Below, one piece after another: positions 11,901 to 23,476 of a stretch of 64,000 nucleotides of DNA; position 1 is the stretch's first letter; each line of letters opens with the position of its first letter. The translations under genes and the position numbers were made by a program. The notes under the pieces were generated by a model. It was not told the DNA's origin, did no database searches, and worked only from the letters and a program-made list of their open reading frames with translations. This stretch comes from Conoideocrella luteorostrata (taxonomy: Eukaryota; Ascomycota; Sordariomycetes; Hypocreales; Clavicipitaceae): NCBI GenBank assembly GCA_032433595.1, contig JASWJB010000188.1, positions 21,639-85,638 on the forward strand, in the 5' to 3' direction.

Positions 11901-14820
11901 ACCACTGAATCACCGTCATAGCGTGCGACTGCGGAGTAAAATCCAAACATCTCATTCATGGATGCTGTACAGAGTGCGGCGTATGTATTGTATCATGATC
12001 AAAGCAGCCTCCATGCAGGTGACAAAGAGGAAGGTTTTCCAATTGTGACTTGTTCTCGCAAGGTCTTTCACCGCTCGTTGTACACTACACCATGTCCTTG
12101 GCCATGTGGCTGCAGCAGCTAAATTACACAGCAACTGCGGCGGAATAATTCGATTTTGCGGAGTTGCATTCCGAACGACTGACGGTCTATGCCGCAACAG
12201 GCTTTCGGAAGTGGTGATGGCTGCCCAATGTTGCTGCAGTGACAGGTTGTTCAGGAATGCAGCGGTCGTAGCTCGGCGACGAGCAATTAGGCTGAAAGTA
12301 TTGCATTCTGCATGACTGGCTTAGTTTCTGTTGGGCAACGATACATTTCAGTTCGGCAACATATCAACTCATCAATTTGCCCAGTCTTTCAGCAATTGTG
12401 CAGCATTAGTAGCACCATCGGAAACACTCTGTAGGTGCGCCGTACAAACCCAAGGAGCTGGACTTCGAAAAGTACTCCTCTGACGGAAAAACCTAGCCGC
12501 TCGCGCATCCCCGCATCAGACAGGGCTAGGCGAGCGGATCTGAGTACAAATGTCGCGCAAGCGAGTGTTCGTGTGAAACATTGTACGGGACAAAGCAAAA
12601 CCAGGGCAATCATGGCCGCCACTGTCGTATGTAAGTATCCACGGCCGGGTTTGCCAGGGCAGGCATATTAAACTTGCATGTCTCTGACGACATCGAGCGT
12701 GCAATCAATGAGCACTACGGAGTAAACAACTGGTGGTTTTTCGTGGCGTTCTCCAAGACAAATGTCAATGGCACGGAGAGCGCATTGTTTTTCGTGAGCC
12801 TTTAAATGAACAAAAGGTGAGCATGAATTTTGTACCCAGGGTTATACTGTACATCGGAGGGAACCTTAATTTCTCGACAGTGAATTATGACTCAAAAAGG
12901 AAGCTGACAACCACAACCCAAGGTGACTTGGCCGAAAACCTCTCAATGCAAATTAGCTACGGCTCTGAGCTCAGTTCCCCGTTGCTGGCAGCTTGGGACT
13001 GGAGATGACAACAGGGAGGCAAGCGGGCCAAGCAGCGACGAGTGAGAGATGAGGGTGGTTTCAGGGACGATCAGCCCCACAGCTCTTCCTGGCTCTGTTT
13101 GGTGGGTATTTTGGGTGATGCTGCTTTGTGGTTGGGCAGTTCCCCTTCCCGCGCCTGAGTAATCAGCTCTACGCCAATGACGAGCCACAGACTAGGCAGG
13201 AGAGGAAAGTGAAGATGGGTGTGTCAGTCATCAGTGCCAGCTGTTGTCGGGCTGCCAACTTTCTTGAGCGGGGCACGGTTTGAACTTTGGGTGACTGCAA
13301 GCTTCGAAATCTCTTTGGGTAATATAGATCATGGGCCGCCCGTACCACATATTCAGTGCCTCGAAACACGTACCCTGCCAGAGTGCAGATTAGCTGTGGC
13401 ATCCTGCGCGATTTATCAGCTGTCGCTTGATTCCTTGCTGGTGGAACGTCGCAAAGTTTGAATCATTATCAGATGGCGGGTCGTATCGATGAAAGTGACA
13501 TATCCGGTCAAACTACTCCGTACTCCGTATTCCGTAGGATGATAGTCATTAAGCTGCAGAGTCACACAATGCTATTTTTGCAACTCCATTTGCTGACCCC
13601 AGGTTTGCTTACTGCTGTAGTTAATAGCTTGTAGTGTCCCGTAGGCTGTGATATGACACAGTAGTGCTACTGTGCTTCTTCCGCCAGGACAGCAGCTAGC
13701 CGAAAACTTCTCGGGAACAAAGTCATTTGCTGGCAAGTCTTAGGGACGAGAAGCAATTTGCAAACCCAAACACTAGTATTGTTCATATTCCGGCTAATAT
13801 ACAATACCGCACAGTTCAAGCTCATGTTCTTATTGCAAGGTTTGCGAAGTGGGCTCGGGATGTTAAGGCAAGGTGCGGGCACCCAGCTAGCCGAAGACCA
13901 TGGTGATACGGCTACGTGGGATGATGGTACCGGGTTACAGGGAGGGAGCTGTGAGAAGGCAAGCATTCGACTTCAAGCGAAACCAGGGAAGAAGCCTCTT
14001 GGGCCATGAAGGCGAAATTAAGGGAGAAGGCCTTGATGATGCTTAGAGTCCATGATTTGGTCCAGAACTCGAATAGACGGAAGCCACTGCTATGGTCCGC
14101 CGAACTGTTGTGACACATCTCTTTTAGCCATATTTGTGCAAATGCACCATTGAAGAGAGCCAGGATTGCGGTACCGGCTCATTGCGTTCCTCAGAGTTCT
14201 GAAAGGAAGTTCACTTGAGGTCTGGTTGCGAAGAGGTTGCGAGTTGCTACTAGTATTATTGACAGCGAGTACACAAGAGAAAAATGTGGTGTGAATTTCA
14301 TGCTGGACTTGGCCGCCATCTGTTTGAGCCATTAGATTCACCCCCACTTGAGGACCCTCGAGCCCAGTTCTTAGTGGGCCTGATGCGCCGTAGCGCCAGG
14401 GGCAGAGCGGCTCTGTATGGGCAAATGCTGGATATACCCCTGACGCTACTACTATTGTCCTGTACAATCGGGTAAGTGTACAATAAGTAGATTCATCTGG
14501 ACCAGGGTCTGAGCGGGGTGTGGTAAACCCGTGTTGATGGGGGCCGTCCACGCTCAAGGACAGAAGAGCGAGGGTGATCAAGTGCCTGAGCAGTACATTC
14601 CCGCTAGGTCCAACCCCAGGCCCAGCCCAAACTTGGCCGGCATCCTGGCCGTTCCACTGTCGGTTGTCCACTGTACACTGTCCACGCAGCCTAAGGCCTC
14701 GCGCTTGGTACAGGGAACGGAGCATGCATTTCAGTTAGCTGGTTGTGTGTACTCCGTTCTCCGTACTGTTACTGCACCCGCCGGTGGCACTTGGCAAACA
14801 CTCAACGCAGCTGGGAGCAA
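8908..14820. other. Gene-poor region
   Basis: Nearly 6 kb without a gene I can support. Open frames at 9747-10103 (+), 10338-10784 (+) and 14090-14725 (-) lack introns, homology cues or sensible composition. The plus strand of 9770-10100 is CA-rich. Copies of the TACGGAGTA motif or close variants occur near 10797, 11470, 11931, 12716, 13514-13537 and 14749-14766. A T-tract followed by an A-tract lies at 11742-11776. I see no tRNA and no intact transposon. Confidence 0.4.
11742..11776. repeat. Adjoining poly(T) and poly(A) tracts
   Basis: T9-C-T8 is followed directly by A17, so the tract is self-complementary and could fold back. It lies in non-coding DNA. Confidence 0.9.
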
Positions 14821-16064
14821 TGATCTCCATCCATCCTTTCCTTATTAACGTCCATCGACCGCGCCGTCTGTCTCTTAGTCTTCTTCTCTTGGTCCACCCT
14901 CCTCTTGTTTCTTCTCCCCCCAAAGCGAAAGACCTGGATTGTCGACTGCCTAGACGGCATTGCTACCTTTCCCTTCCTTTTACATTACGCTCCTTCAATA
15001 GACATTTGTCTTCGCCATCCGTTCCTTTTTGTGTCCTCGTCGGCACTTTACGCTCCTTGTGGTTTTTCTTCGTCTGGCTACCGGTTTGCGCAATATCGAA
15101 TTGTGAAATCCTGATTCACAGGCATCTCCCTCAACAGGTCCCTCTGGTCAGGCTTCCGTTTCTTCTTGTCCTTCCTTCACTCTTAGCCATCACCGCATCA
15201 ACCCCTCGATCACGGGTCTTGTTTGATTGCTGTTCAAATCGGAACGCTGAGATATCTTACCAAGTCTACAAAATCGATCCGACAACAACAAACCTACACC
15301 AGCAGCGCTGCCCAGCTGGTTCTGAAGCAAACAAGCAGACAAACCTACATCGCCAGGTCTAACTTGACAACGAATATCACAGCAAATATCTCACGACAAG
15401 TCAATATCTTCGAGAGGTATGGATTTTTCCTTGAAATGACTACTTCTGTTCTTTTGAATGCTTTTTTCCCTCTTTTCGTTTCTTCTACTTTCCGGGGATT
15501 GGATTCTACTGTTTTGAGACGTATGAATTTCGTCTAGGCAACTCACCTGGTTGCCTGTGATTCGATTCTCAAACTCCGTGTTTGGGTGTTATACATTACA
15601 TCTGAAGGCCAACAGGTGCTGGCATGCAAAAAGGGTTATGCGCTCACTACAGTCTCGTTCGCCTGACAATCGCCATTGCGGACTGGTGCGTATGGCCGGA
15701 AACAGCCAGCCTAGCTGGTTGTCAGGGTCCCCGAAGGCACCGCTTTAAAACGCATTGTTTCGCTACACATTCCCCACATCAAAGTGCATTCCGGAGACGT
15801 ACAGCTGCCAGCCACCTCGGCTCCGCAATCCAACGGTTCCACCCAGCGACAGACAAGGAGACTGGAGGAGCCTTGGTTGTACTGGTGATGGATATGTCGC
15901 GGACAGCTACGTCTAGAATCTGTTTCGTCATTGCTTTATGATGCATCATGGCCGAACGCGGCAAACCAGCAGTCGTTGCCGCCAAACTCTTGACTTATAT
16001 ACTTCGATGGTAGTTTTCAAAATGCTGTTGCTAACCTGTCTGCAGGTCGTCAAAACTGATCGAA
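14821..16064 (+). promoter_or_regulatory. Probable transcribed leader with a 5'-UTR intron ahead of the CAP protein gene
   Basis: From about 14830 to 15420 the plus strand is strongly pyrimidine-rich and then rich in CAAC/CAGC, like a long fungal promoter and leader. A good donor (GTATGG, at 15418) and a good acceptor (GCTAACCTGTCTGCAG, ending at 16045) bracket about 630 nt, and the coding ATG follows 20 nt later at 16065. I infer a leader intron; sequence alone does not prove transcription. Small upstream open frames exist in the leader. Confidence 0.4.
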
Positions 16065-17063
16065 ATGAAGTCTTCATTGTTTCTTGTGGCTACCAGTGCC
16101 CTGCTCGCCTCGGCTGGTCCTCTAGGACGGCGCGCGGAGGTTACCGATTGGGTTACTGAGATTGTTACCGTCACCGTCACCGATGATGGTACCTCTTCGG
16201 CCACCGGTGGTGTCTTCATTCAGATCCCCAAGCATACTCCAGCCGTTATCCCACCTCCCGCCCAGGTGCTGACCAGCATCGTCAAAATCCAATCTACCAC
16301 CCAGGCTCCTGCTCCTCCACCTCCTCCACCGTCTTCTAAGCCTGAGGTCAAGGTCTCAACCAAGGCACAGCCTCCTCCCAAGGAGACCTCGACCACTCCC
16401 CCGCCTCCTCCCTCCAACAACTTGGGCGACTATGAGAGCACTATACTCGAGAAGCACAACCTTCACCGCAAGAACCACTCTGCCTCAGCCCTTGAGTGGG
16501 ACGACACCCTTGCCCAATACGCTGCCAACACAGCCAACGGTTGTGTCTTTGAGCACGACATGTAAGTATTGGGAGAAGACCAATAGGCTATTCCGGGATA
16601 AAAATTAAGCTAACTGGGTGACCAGGAAGCAAGGCGGTGGTGGCTACGGCCAAAATCTCGCCAGCCAAGGATCAAGTGGCAACATTGACAACTTGAAGGT
16701 CAAGTCTGCAGCCCAAGGCGTTACTGACATGTGGTACAATGGCGAAGCGGGCAACTACAACTCCTTCTATGGCATGTCCAACCCGCCATCCAACGTCCCT
16801 CTTGGCGACTTTGGCCACTTCACCCAGCTCGTCTGGAAGTCTTCCAAAAAGGTCGGCTGTGCCACTGTGAAATGCCCCGGCGGTTCTGTTCTCAGTCTCC
16901 CTGCTTGGTACACTGTATGCAACTATCAGCCTCCTGGTAAGAACAGACGCTCTGCATCATGTCAATTGTTATTATTTGCTGATGATCTGCATTAGGAAAC
17001 TATGGTGGTCAATACGGTGCCAATGTGCTCAAACCTCTTGGTATGAGCATCTCTGTCGTGTAA
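16065..17063 (+). CDS. Secreted CAP-domain (PR-1/SCP-like) protein with proline-rich linker
   Basis: Exons 16065-16561, 16626-16936 and 16996-17063; introns 16562-16625 (branch GCTAAC) and 16937-16995. The product is 291 residues. A signal peptide covers about residues 1-17, with a possible Kex2-like GRR site just after. Residues ~25-120 form a Thr/Ser/Pro-rich linker with several runs of four to six prolines. The CAP domain spans about 123-285, with the CAP1 motif GHFTQLVWKSSKKVGCA and the CAP2 motif YTVCNYQPPGN, plus the CVFEH segment that supplies a cavity histidine. Fungal CAP proteins (yeast Pry family) bind sterols or fatty acids outside the cell; some are virulence factors. The Pro/Thr-rich linker suggests a wall-associated or O-glycosylated form. 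Confidence 0.92.
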
Positions 17064-20000
17064 CGGCATTCTCTAGCCTTGACACGCGCGCCAACGGATG
17101 CAGTTGCGAGCCCATCTCATAAACTAGCTGAACGTTGTGAATGCATCGTACTGTGGACATATTCGACCAACAAATCATTCTATATGCACCAACATAGATC
17201 AGGAATAGAGACTTGTCCAAGATTCAATCGTGACTGACGCAGGAACTTGGATGGTAAGTTCGCAGCGAGGCATTGTGGATTTCACTTCTCACCTGTATGT
17301 ACGTTATGCCGCACGGTATTTAACGATCTTGGTCTTCTTTTATAAGACAAGGATTTCTTTTCCTTCTTTCCTTCTGAACCTTTCTTCTTTTGACCGCCCT
17401 TTACAAAACTTTTGTGTGTTAAATGGAAATGGTCTTTTTCTACTGCATGTTGTTGGCGCCATTACGATGATGCATTACGGATGTCAGGCATCCCTGCAAA
17501 TGTTGCGGCCTGATAGGAGGGAGTTTAGGGACTCTGGTGCGCTGGATTTTCGCATGTTCCGGCTCTCTTTTCTTATCTAAGCGAAGATATCACTGCACGA
17601 TTGTATGGTCCTCGTCAATGAATGTGTGTATGTACCCGCGTCCATGAAGTGTCTAATGTGGTCGGCATAGTCGGCACCAACATGTTACGCCCTTTGCTGT
17701 GCTTATTTAAGGTTGACTAGATGAATCAGCTCCTCGAAATCTGTTAGGTCAAAACATTTTCTTACCCTCGAAAGTGTACGGTATGCTAGATTCTAGACAC
17801 AACGGTGTAGGCTGGCTTCCTTTAGTTGTATATCGAGAGGCTCCTTCCTTCAGCCGTTCCGCCCTTTAGCTTGCAACACACTAGGAATCACGGATGTAGT
17901 AAGTCGCCGAGCAGGCAACAATTTCAGCAAGCTCATCTCTGTGGGTTGTATTGAACCTATCTGGCTTTCAAGGAAACATTTCGTCCCATGCTGCGTCATA
18001 GAAGACAGACTTTTTCTCTTATTTTCTTTATTTTTGGGACGTGCCAGTCCAGCTATACTGACGTTGGAAAATAAACCATTGGTTGTAAATTGTACCCACT
18101 TGCTTCCGCCTGAATACCGCCTTATTTTTCTTGCTTTTTTTGCACAAACTCGGACTCGACCGACGGCGGAACCGAGACCAAGCCAACAGTGTGTCATCGG
18201 CCATATCACTTTTCAGAAGACGAGTTTCTATTTACCCGAGCCAGTGGCTCAACTGCACTCACAAGGATGATACACACCATCCGAGCAGTGCCAAGCTGCG
18301 TAATATTTCTCGGTCATTTCTCGAAAGAGATAGCAAGAATGCTCCAAGTTAGATTATTGGGAGTCTGTAGGAGCTGCTATGAAATTGGTTCGGTTGGACA
18401 GCTTGGTTCCGCCCCTTTTGAAGCTCACTGGCTACTCGTGGATGCTATTGCTGATGCTGTATGCAGGGCTTGAAGTCGCATAGCCTTCCCTGAGGGCCAC
18501 TTCTCACTTCGGAAAGGGGCAATATGGTCATTGGGAATCGTGCAAGGGAAATGGGAATTGTGACTATTCTGCTGGGTTCACCGGGCGCGCTACAGCCTCA
18601 CTCTGAGTGGTGTATGTTTCCTCCGCTCTGCCGGGGGAGGTTTGTTCGCCTGCCGGCTGTCGTTTCTGGGCTGCCGATGGAAACAGAATCTCAGGGCCCT
18701 CGGTCGGTTTCCACAGGGTATTGATACCGTAGTACCATTTTAGGTCTCCGTTTTTGACTGTTCTGAGGGGATTGTTTATGGTCGAGACCTACACATGGAA
18801 GGGAGCACACTGTGCTCGCTGTTGCTGCAGCCTTGCGAAGCTAAGTCGTTCATGAGCAGGCTCTCGGGACGATATCCTATATTTTCGCCCACACCATGCC
18901 TTACCTGAATGCGACTCGAACCAAGTTTCACCCTCGATATCTACCTCCAGACTTGCGGTGATTTTGCTCCTGCCTCTTGCGAATAGCTGAATCCTACGTC
19001 CAAGCAAATATCTACTGGCTCCCACATCCCGAGCGACGTAGATAACAACAAGAACGACAATCGGCGCGTCCCAACCAACAGACTCCTCTTCTCCATCCAG
19101 CTATGCCTCAAATACCGCAACCGGCATACAACTGAACAGCCCTCCGGCTGGCTAGACCATCGTGGATCGAACAGCCAGCCAGTCTGCAGATCGTTATGCA
19201 GGCTTACGGGCCAAGAATGGCCGCCACTCCGGAGAAGGCTGGCCATGGTAGACATCACGAGTCCCCCCTTCCCCTCCCCGGCGACGACTAACGACGACTA
19301 CGACGAGTCCCGACGACGACGACCGACCTAACCGCCCGTGTCACTGCAGTCTCACATGATGGGATGGTGTGTTTGTTCTAGACGGGCCCTGCGCCTTAAA
19401 AACGCTGCAATGCATGTTCCCAACAGAAAAGGGTGCGAAAATAATGGATGCTCGAGTGCGATAGCCAAGAAACGTCATGTATGTGCTGTTGTTCTTCGAC
19501 CATCTATCAGCCATTTGCTATTTGTGCTTAGCCACAGGGGGGTTCCAAGAGAACTCTTGTGAATCACCCGCCCCCAACCTTGATAATCAATATGCGCACT
19601 GCCAATAGGCTTCCCCTATCAGGGCCGTAATGTCTAATAATCGAAGGCGTGGTCCGAAATAGCTAATTCAGCTGAATCATCGTTCTTGACACGTCGTTCC
19701 GGGGACTTCCTGAGCCTTTGGTGCGCGCCACTGTATGCTCCGTGGGGATGTAGCGTCGAATACAGACAACGTGGCGGTCTGAGTTTACTCCGTACCGTTG
19801 TTGTAGAAGCGCCAAAGTATAACATTTATGAGGGTATACTTGTACCAAAGCATAGGCAGTTGTTCCGCATGCTCCACGTTACGCCGTAGGTACTATAGAT
19901 CTGCTCACGTCTTGGCGTCTCAGATAACTAACTACCCCTCGTTTTAATTCATTCGACTTGCGGAGTAAGATTCCCCCACACGCTGTGCGTACAGCAGTAG

Positions 20001-20112
20001 AGCTGCGTTGTTGGTAGGAACGAACAAATCCCCAGCAGCGCCCCCCCACCCCCGGTCGCTGTCACTGACGCGAACACAGCCACAATATTAACAGAAAGAT
20101 CCGCAGAGACAG

Positions 20113-20143
<31 letters not shown>

Positions 20144-21001
20144 CAAAAACAAAAACAGAAAGGCCAGAGCGATAAGAGCAGCCTGTGTGTCATATTGTAC
20201 CCCTCCGCTGAAGAAGGCACTCTTTAAGGCAACCCGGGTTACGGTGCAGCGGGTCGTGCTAGAGCAGAGGAAACGTGCGTCAGGTTCAATCGCCGACCGG
20301 GGTGCTCGGGTTATGCATGGGGTTCGATTAAATCGGGGAGCTGAATGGAGAAAGCATGCAAGGTTCCCTTCATGTACATGTGCCAAGGGACGAAGGACAC
20401 AATACAACTCGGAGTATCTTGGTATGGCGAACAGGGTCTTCACGGGCCCAATGCAGTCTGCGCATTGGGACGCAAGCAGTGGTGCTAGTTTGGTTAGCTA
20501 GTGAACATTTATAGGTGTGTGATTGGCACCCGACCGGGGAGGGGGGCAAATCAATACTAGAGCAAATGCACGATGCATGTACGTGAACGATTGGTAGAAT
20601 AAGACGCTCGAAATAGAAACAAAATGGCTCCAAGGTTGAATTCATTTGTTACGCAAAATAGCTAAAGCAGAAATTGTTCATCCAACTCCGTAAATGCGCG
20701 GACTATATGCCGGGATGCTCTCATGCAACTCAATACTCCTCGCTACAAAGCCGTAAAGAAAAAGAGAAAGAAAAGCGATAAAAAAACTAAAAAGAAAAAA
20801 AAAACTCCGGGGATTCCTCGTCGGCCTGGTTGGCTTGCAGCGAAATTAATCCATATGCAGAATAAAAAAGTCGGCAATGACGTCGTGAGGTTGTGAGGTG
20901 CAGGTGGCTGTCTCTTGCAGCCTTGCCAAATTCCAATATAGGTATTGGGGTACCTCGCGTGAATGGTTGGATCAAACAGGGAGGTGAGCGTGAGCCCGTG
21001 C
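17064..21001. other. Gene-poor region
   Basis: About 3.9 kb with no supported gene. Holds a GACGACGAC-rich stretch near 19280-19325, TACGGAGTA-type motifs near 19786 and 19960, and a T20/A11 tract at 20113-20143. Open frames here are short, mutually overlapping and without family features. Confidence 0.4.
20113..20143. repeat. Adjoining poly(T) and poly(A) tracts
   Basis: Twenty T followed directly by eleven A, then AC-interrupted A runs to about 20156. Same arrangement as the tract at 11742-11776. Confidence 0.92.
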
Positions 21002-22125
21002 TTAGGTTACACGATAAGCGCTGCGATTGTCAGTAACAGAATACAGAGGCAGGAGGTATCAGGACCGCAGACATGACTTACTCAATAATAAGCTCTTCGC
21101 CAGACCACATGCCACTGGCAACCCATAACCCGCAGTTGACAATCTCGGCGTATCTCTTGTCCGGTGTCTTTACTGTAGCAAACATGCGGAAGCCGTACTG
21201 CCGCGGGTCAATGTCCTTCGACTGGCCAGGGCCGAGAAGTGAGTCCAGGATGTCGCAAGGCCCAGAAAGGGACCCTCGGGTTCGCATCTCAAGACTGGCA
21301 ACCAGAGCTTTGTTAGTGACTTGTGCCTCTATGGGACGATTGGTTCAGTATGGAGTGAGCGACTTACATGGCAGGTGGCTGATCAGTAGTCTGCATAACA
21401 AAGGCCCCTTCAACAATACGAATTGGTCTGAAACCTCTCGCTTGACCCAAGTCATAGCCTCCGGCCTGTGTACGAATGGTCAGTCAATTCTTCGGGGCGG
21501 TGTGCAACACAGTACTCACAAGAACTCGTCCGTTGCCGAAGGAGCCGGACCATTGCCCTGCCGCCACAGTAGTGATTTCCTTCTTGACCTTGTTTTCCAC
21601 ACGAGATGGTTCCGGGTTCAAAGCGACAGCGATGCGAAAATCGAATTCCAACGCAGGCATGGGAAAAGAAATGGCTGGTCTAGGAAAATGGGGCAAAGCT
21701 CTCCTGCACGATTCTTCGACGCTTCTTTGGCTAAAGATACTGCTGCTACCAGATTGGCTGATTTGTCAGCATGGAAAACAAACCTCAGACAACAAGCTTC
21801 AATTCGAATTCAAAAGGGTGATGAATTAGGTCAGTTAGGAGACTTACCTGCTGATGTTGCTGCTCCCCGAATCGGACATGTCATCATGATATTCGCCATG
21901 CTGCGGTCCGCCCATGGGATGCATCATGAAATGTGACGCAGGGGCATGAACAGAGTCAACCTTGGAATTGGCCATCAGACCTGACGGGGTCATGTTGGTA
22001 TCCCAATGTACTGAGTCTTGCTCCGTCATTTTGTAATCCTGAGCGGGAGGGCAAGGAGTTGGCGATGTTAGCTCGGTTGGGGCTGTTGTCGGAGCCAGCG
22101 AGAACGTCTCCGTGTCAGGAGTCAT
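21002..22125 (-). CDS. DUF3237 domain protein with His/Met-rich N-terminal extension
   Basis: Five exons: 22125-21848, 21757-21520, 21465-21368, 21294-21082 and 21020-21002, giving 281 residues. Introns are 21847-21758, 21519-21466, 21367-21295 and 21081-21021, all GT-AG. The first acceptor could instead leave exon 2 starting at 21742, five residues shorter and still in frame. The last exon codes only the closing residues (DAYRVT). Residues from about 115 on match the DUF3237 beta-barrel pattern: PALEFDFRIAVAL, a central GQWSGSFGNGRVLAGGYD, GAFVMQTTD, EMRTRG, then the two-strand C-terminus. The biochemical function of this family is not known to me. The first ~95 residues are low complexity, with Thr/Pro then His, Met and Gly. 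It has no neighbours within 3.9 kb on one side or 5.3 kb on the other. Confidence 0.85.
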
Positions 22126-22468
22126 TTTTTTCTAGACTTTTAGTTGTGCAATGACCGAGATAAAAATCTAGAATATTCGAGTGGCGGCTAATTCATGCGT
22201 CGGTATCCCACGCAGAACCGAGATGTATCGATGTTATGTATATGTGCGTACACAAGTGTTTGGGTGGCGGCGGTGTAAGTGCGCGACACTCAAGCTTGCA
22301 GCAAAAACGACAAAAAAGCTAGAGGAACGTCTCGGCTTTGTTGGGTGTTATGGCTGCAAGTCTTCAGCTATATAAGCTTTGTATGAGCAGCCCTTGCCGA
22401 TCAACGTAGTAATGCGGACGATGGAAATAGTCGGGCTTGTCAGAGAGTAGGGCGTGGGCTGATGTGTT

Positions 22469-22500
22469 TGGTGAGTGAGTGAGTGAGTGAGTGAGTGAGT
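22469..22500. repeat. GTGA tetranucleotide repeat
   Basis: About seven and a half GTGA units, about 345 bp upstream of the DUF3237 start codon (CTCA on that gene's strand). Confidence 0.93.
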
Positions 22501-23438
22501 CGACGATGAGAGGAATCCGTGTGAGCGAAGTCGAGGTGAGCTGACGTTTAGGAGAGGGGTGGGGGGAGCGGCTGCTTATGCTGATGAATGGTGGCTGCGG
22601 CGGTACTATTATTAAGTTACCAGGAGGAGATGAGCAGACGAGCAGACCGTGGGTATGGAGTAAATAGGATCTGACTTGGGAAGCCGCGACCATGAGTTGG
22701 GCAAACGCTCGCCTTTTACGAGGAACCGCGCAGCTGCTGAAAGAGAATCGACAGGACAGGACAGGACCAGGACCAGGGCCAGGACCAACCAACAGTGCGG
22801 AGCTAAGGCCCAGCATGCCGGAGACAACCATGGCTGACGTCTTTGCTGCGACAGCTTAATAAGAATACTTAACGACTACGGAGTACAATTACGGAAGCCG
22901 GGGGCAACAGCATGTAAACATTGTGTGCATGGCATGGCATGGGTGGACGGACTACTGCTTTGGAATACGTACGCACATTGTACTTCCGGGGTCTGGACGG
23001 AACACGGAGTAGATTCGGAGTACTTGGCAGGACTAAAAGGCAAGGACTGACGAACGAGTGTGACAAGACGAGTGACAAAGCCCAGACATATTGCATGGCA
23101 GGCAGTATCGGGCATTTCCATAACATCCGACGTCGAAAAGGTGGGTGCATCCATTGCCCGCTCCAGTGGAAATCAATACCGAGGCCAGGCATGTCGGCCC
23201 ACACTTGGCGGAGGCCTGGCGGCCGGGCGATTGGAAATCTTTTGCGTCGTGCCTTCCCAAGCTGCCAAGACAAGGTCGCCAAAGCTGGAGCCACGCCGGA
23301 CGCCACTAGAAGCTGTACGGAGTTCCATAACTGGGTACCTAAGCTGCTACTACGGAGTACTACAGTGCTGGCTGTACTCGGTACAAAATAATACAGTGCT
23401 AGTATCGTGCAGCACCTGCAGAACCTGCAGCACCATGC

Positions 23439-23476
23439 TGCATCTCCAGCTGCATCGCCAGCTGCATCGCCAGATG
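23439..23476. repeat. 12-bp tandem repeat, unit CTGCATCGCCAG
   Basis: About three units with one or two mismatches. In one frame it reads as AASP repeats, but I do not accept the surrounding open frame as a gene. Confidence 0.75.

Noticed and set aside
14090..14725. 211-codon minus-strand frame
   Set aside because: The composition is random-like, there is no ATG at its first codon, and it overlaps frames on both strands. Nothing supports a gene.
22364..22831. 155-codon minus-strand frame upstream of the DUF3237 gene
   Set aside because: It is made of GP and SLTH low-complexity stretches from simple repeats, and lies where the promoter and leader of the DUF3237 gene are expected.
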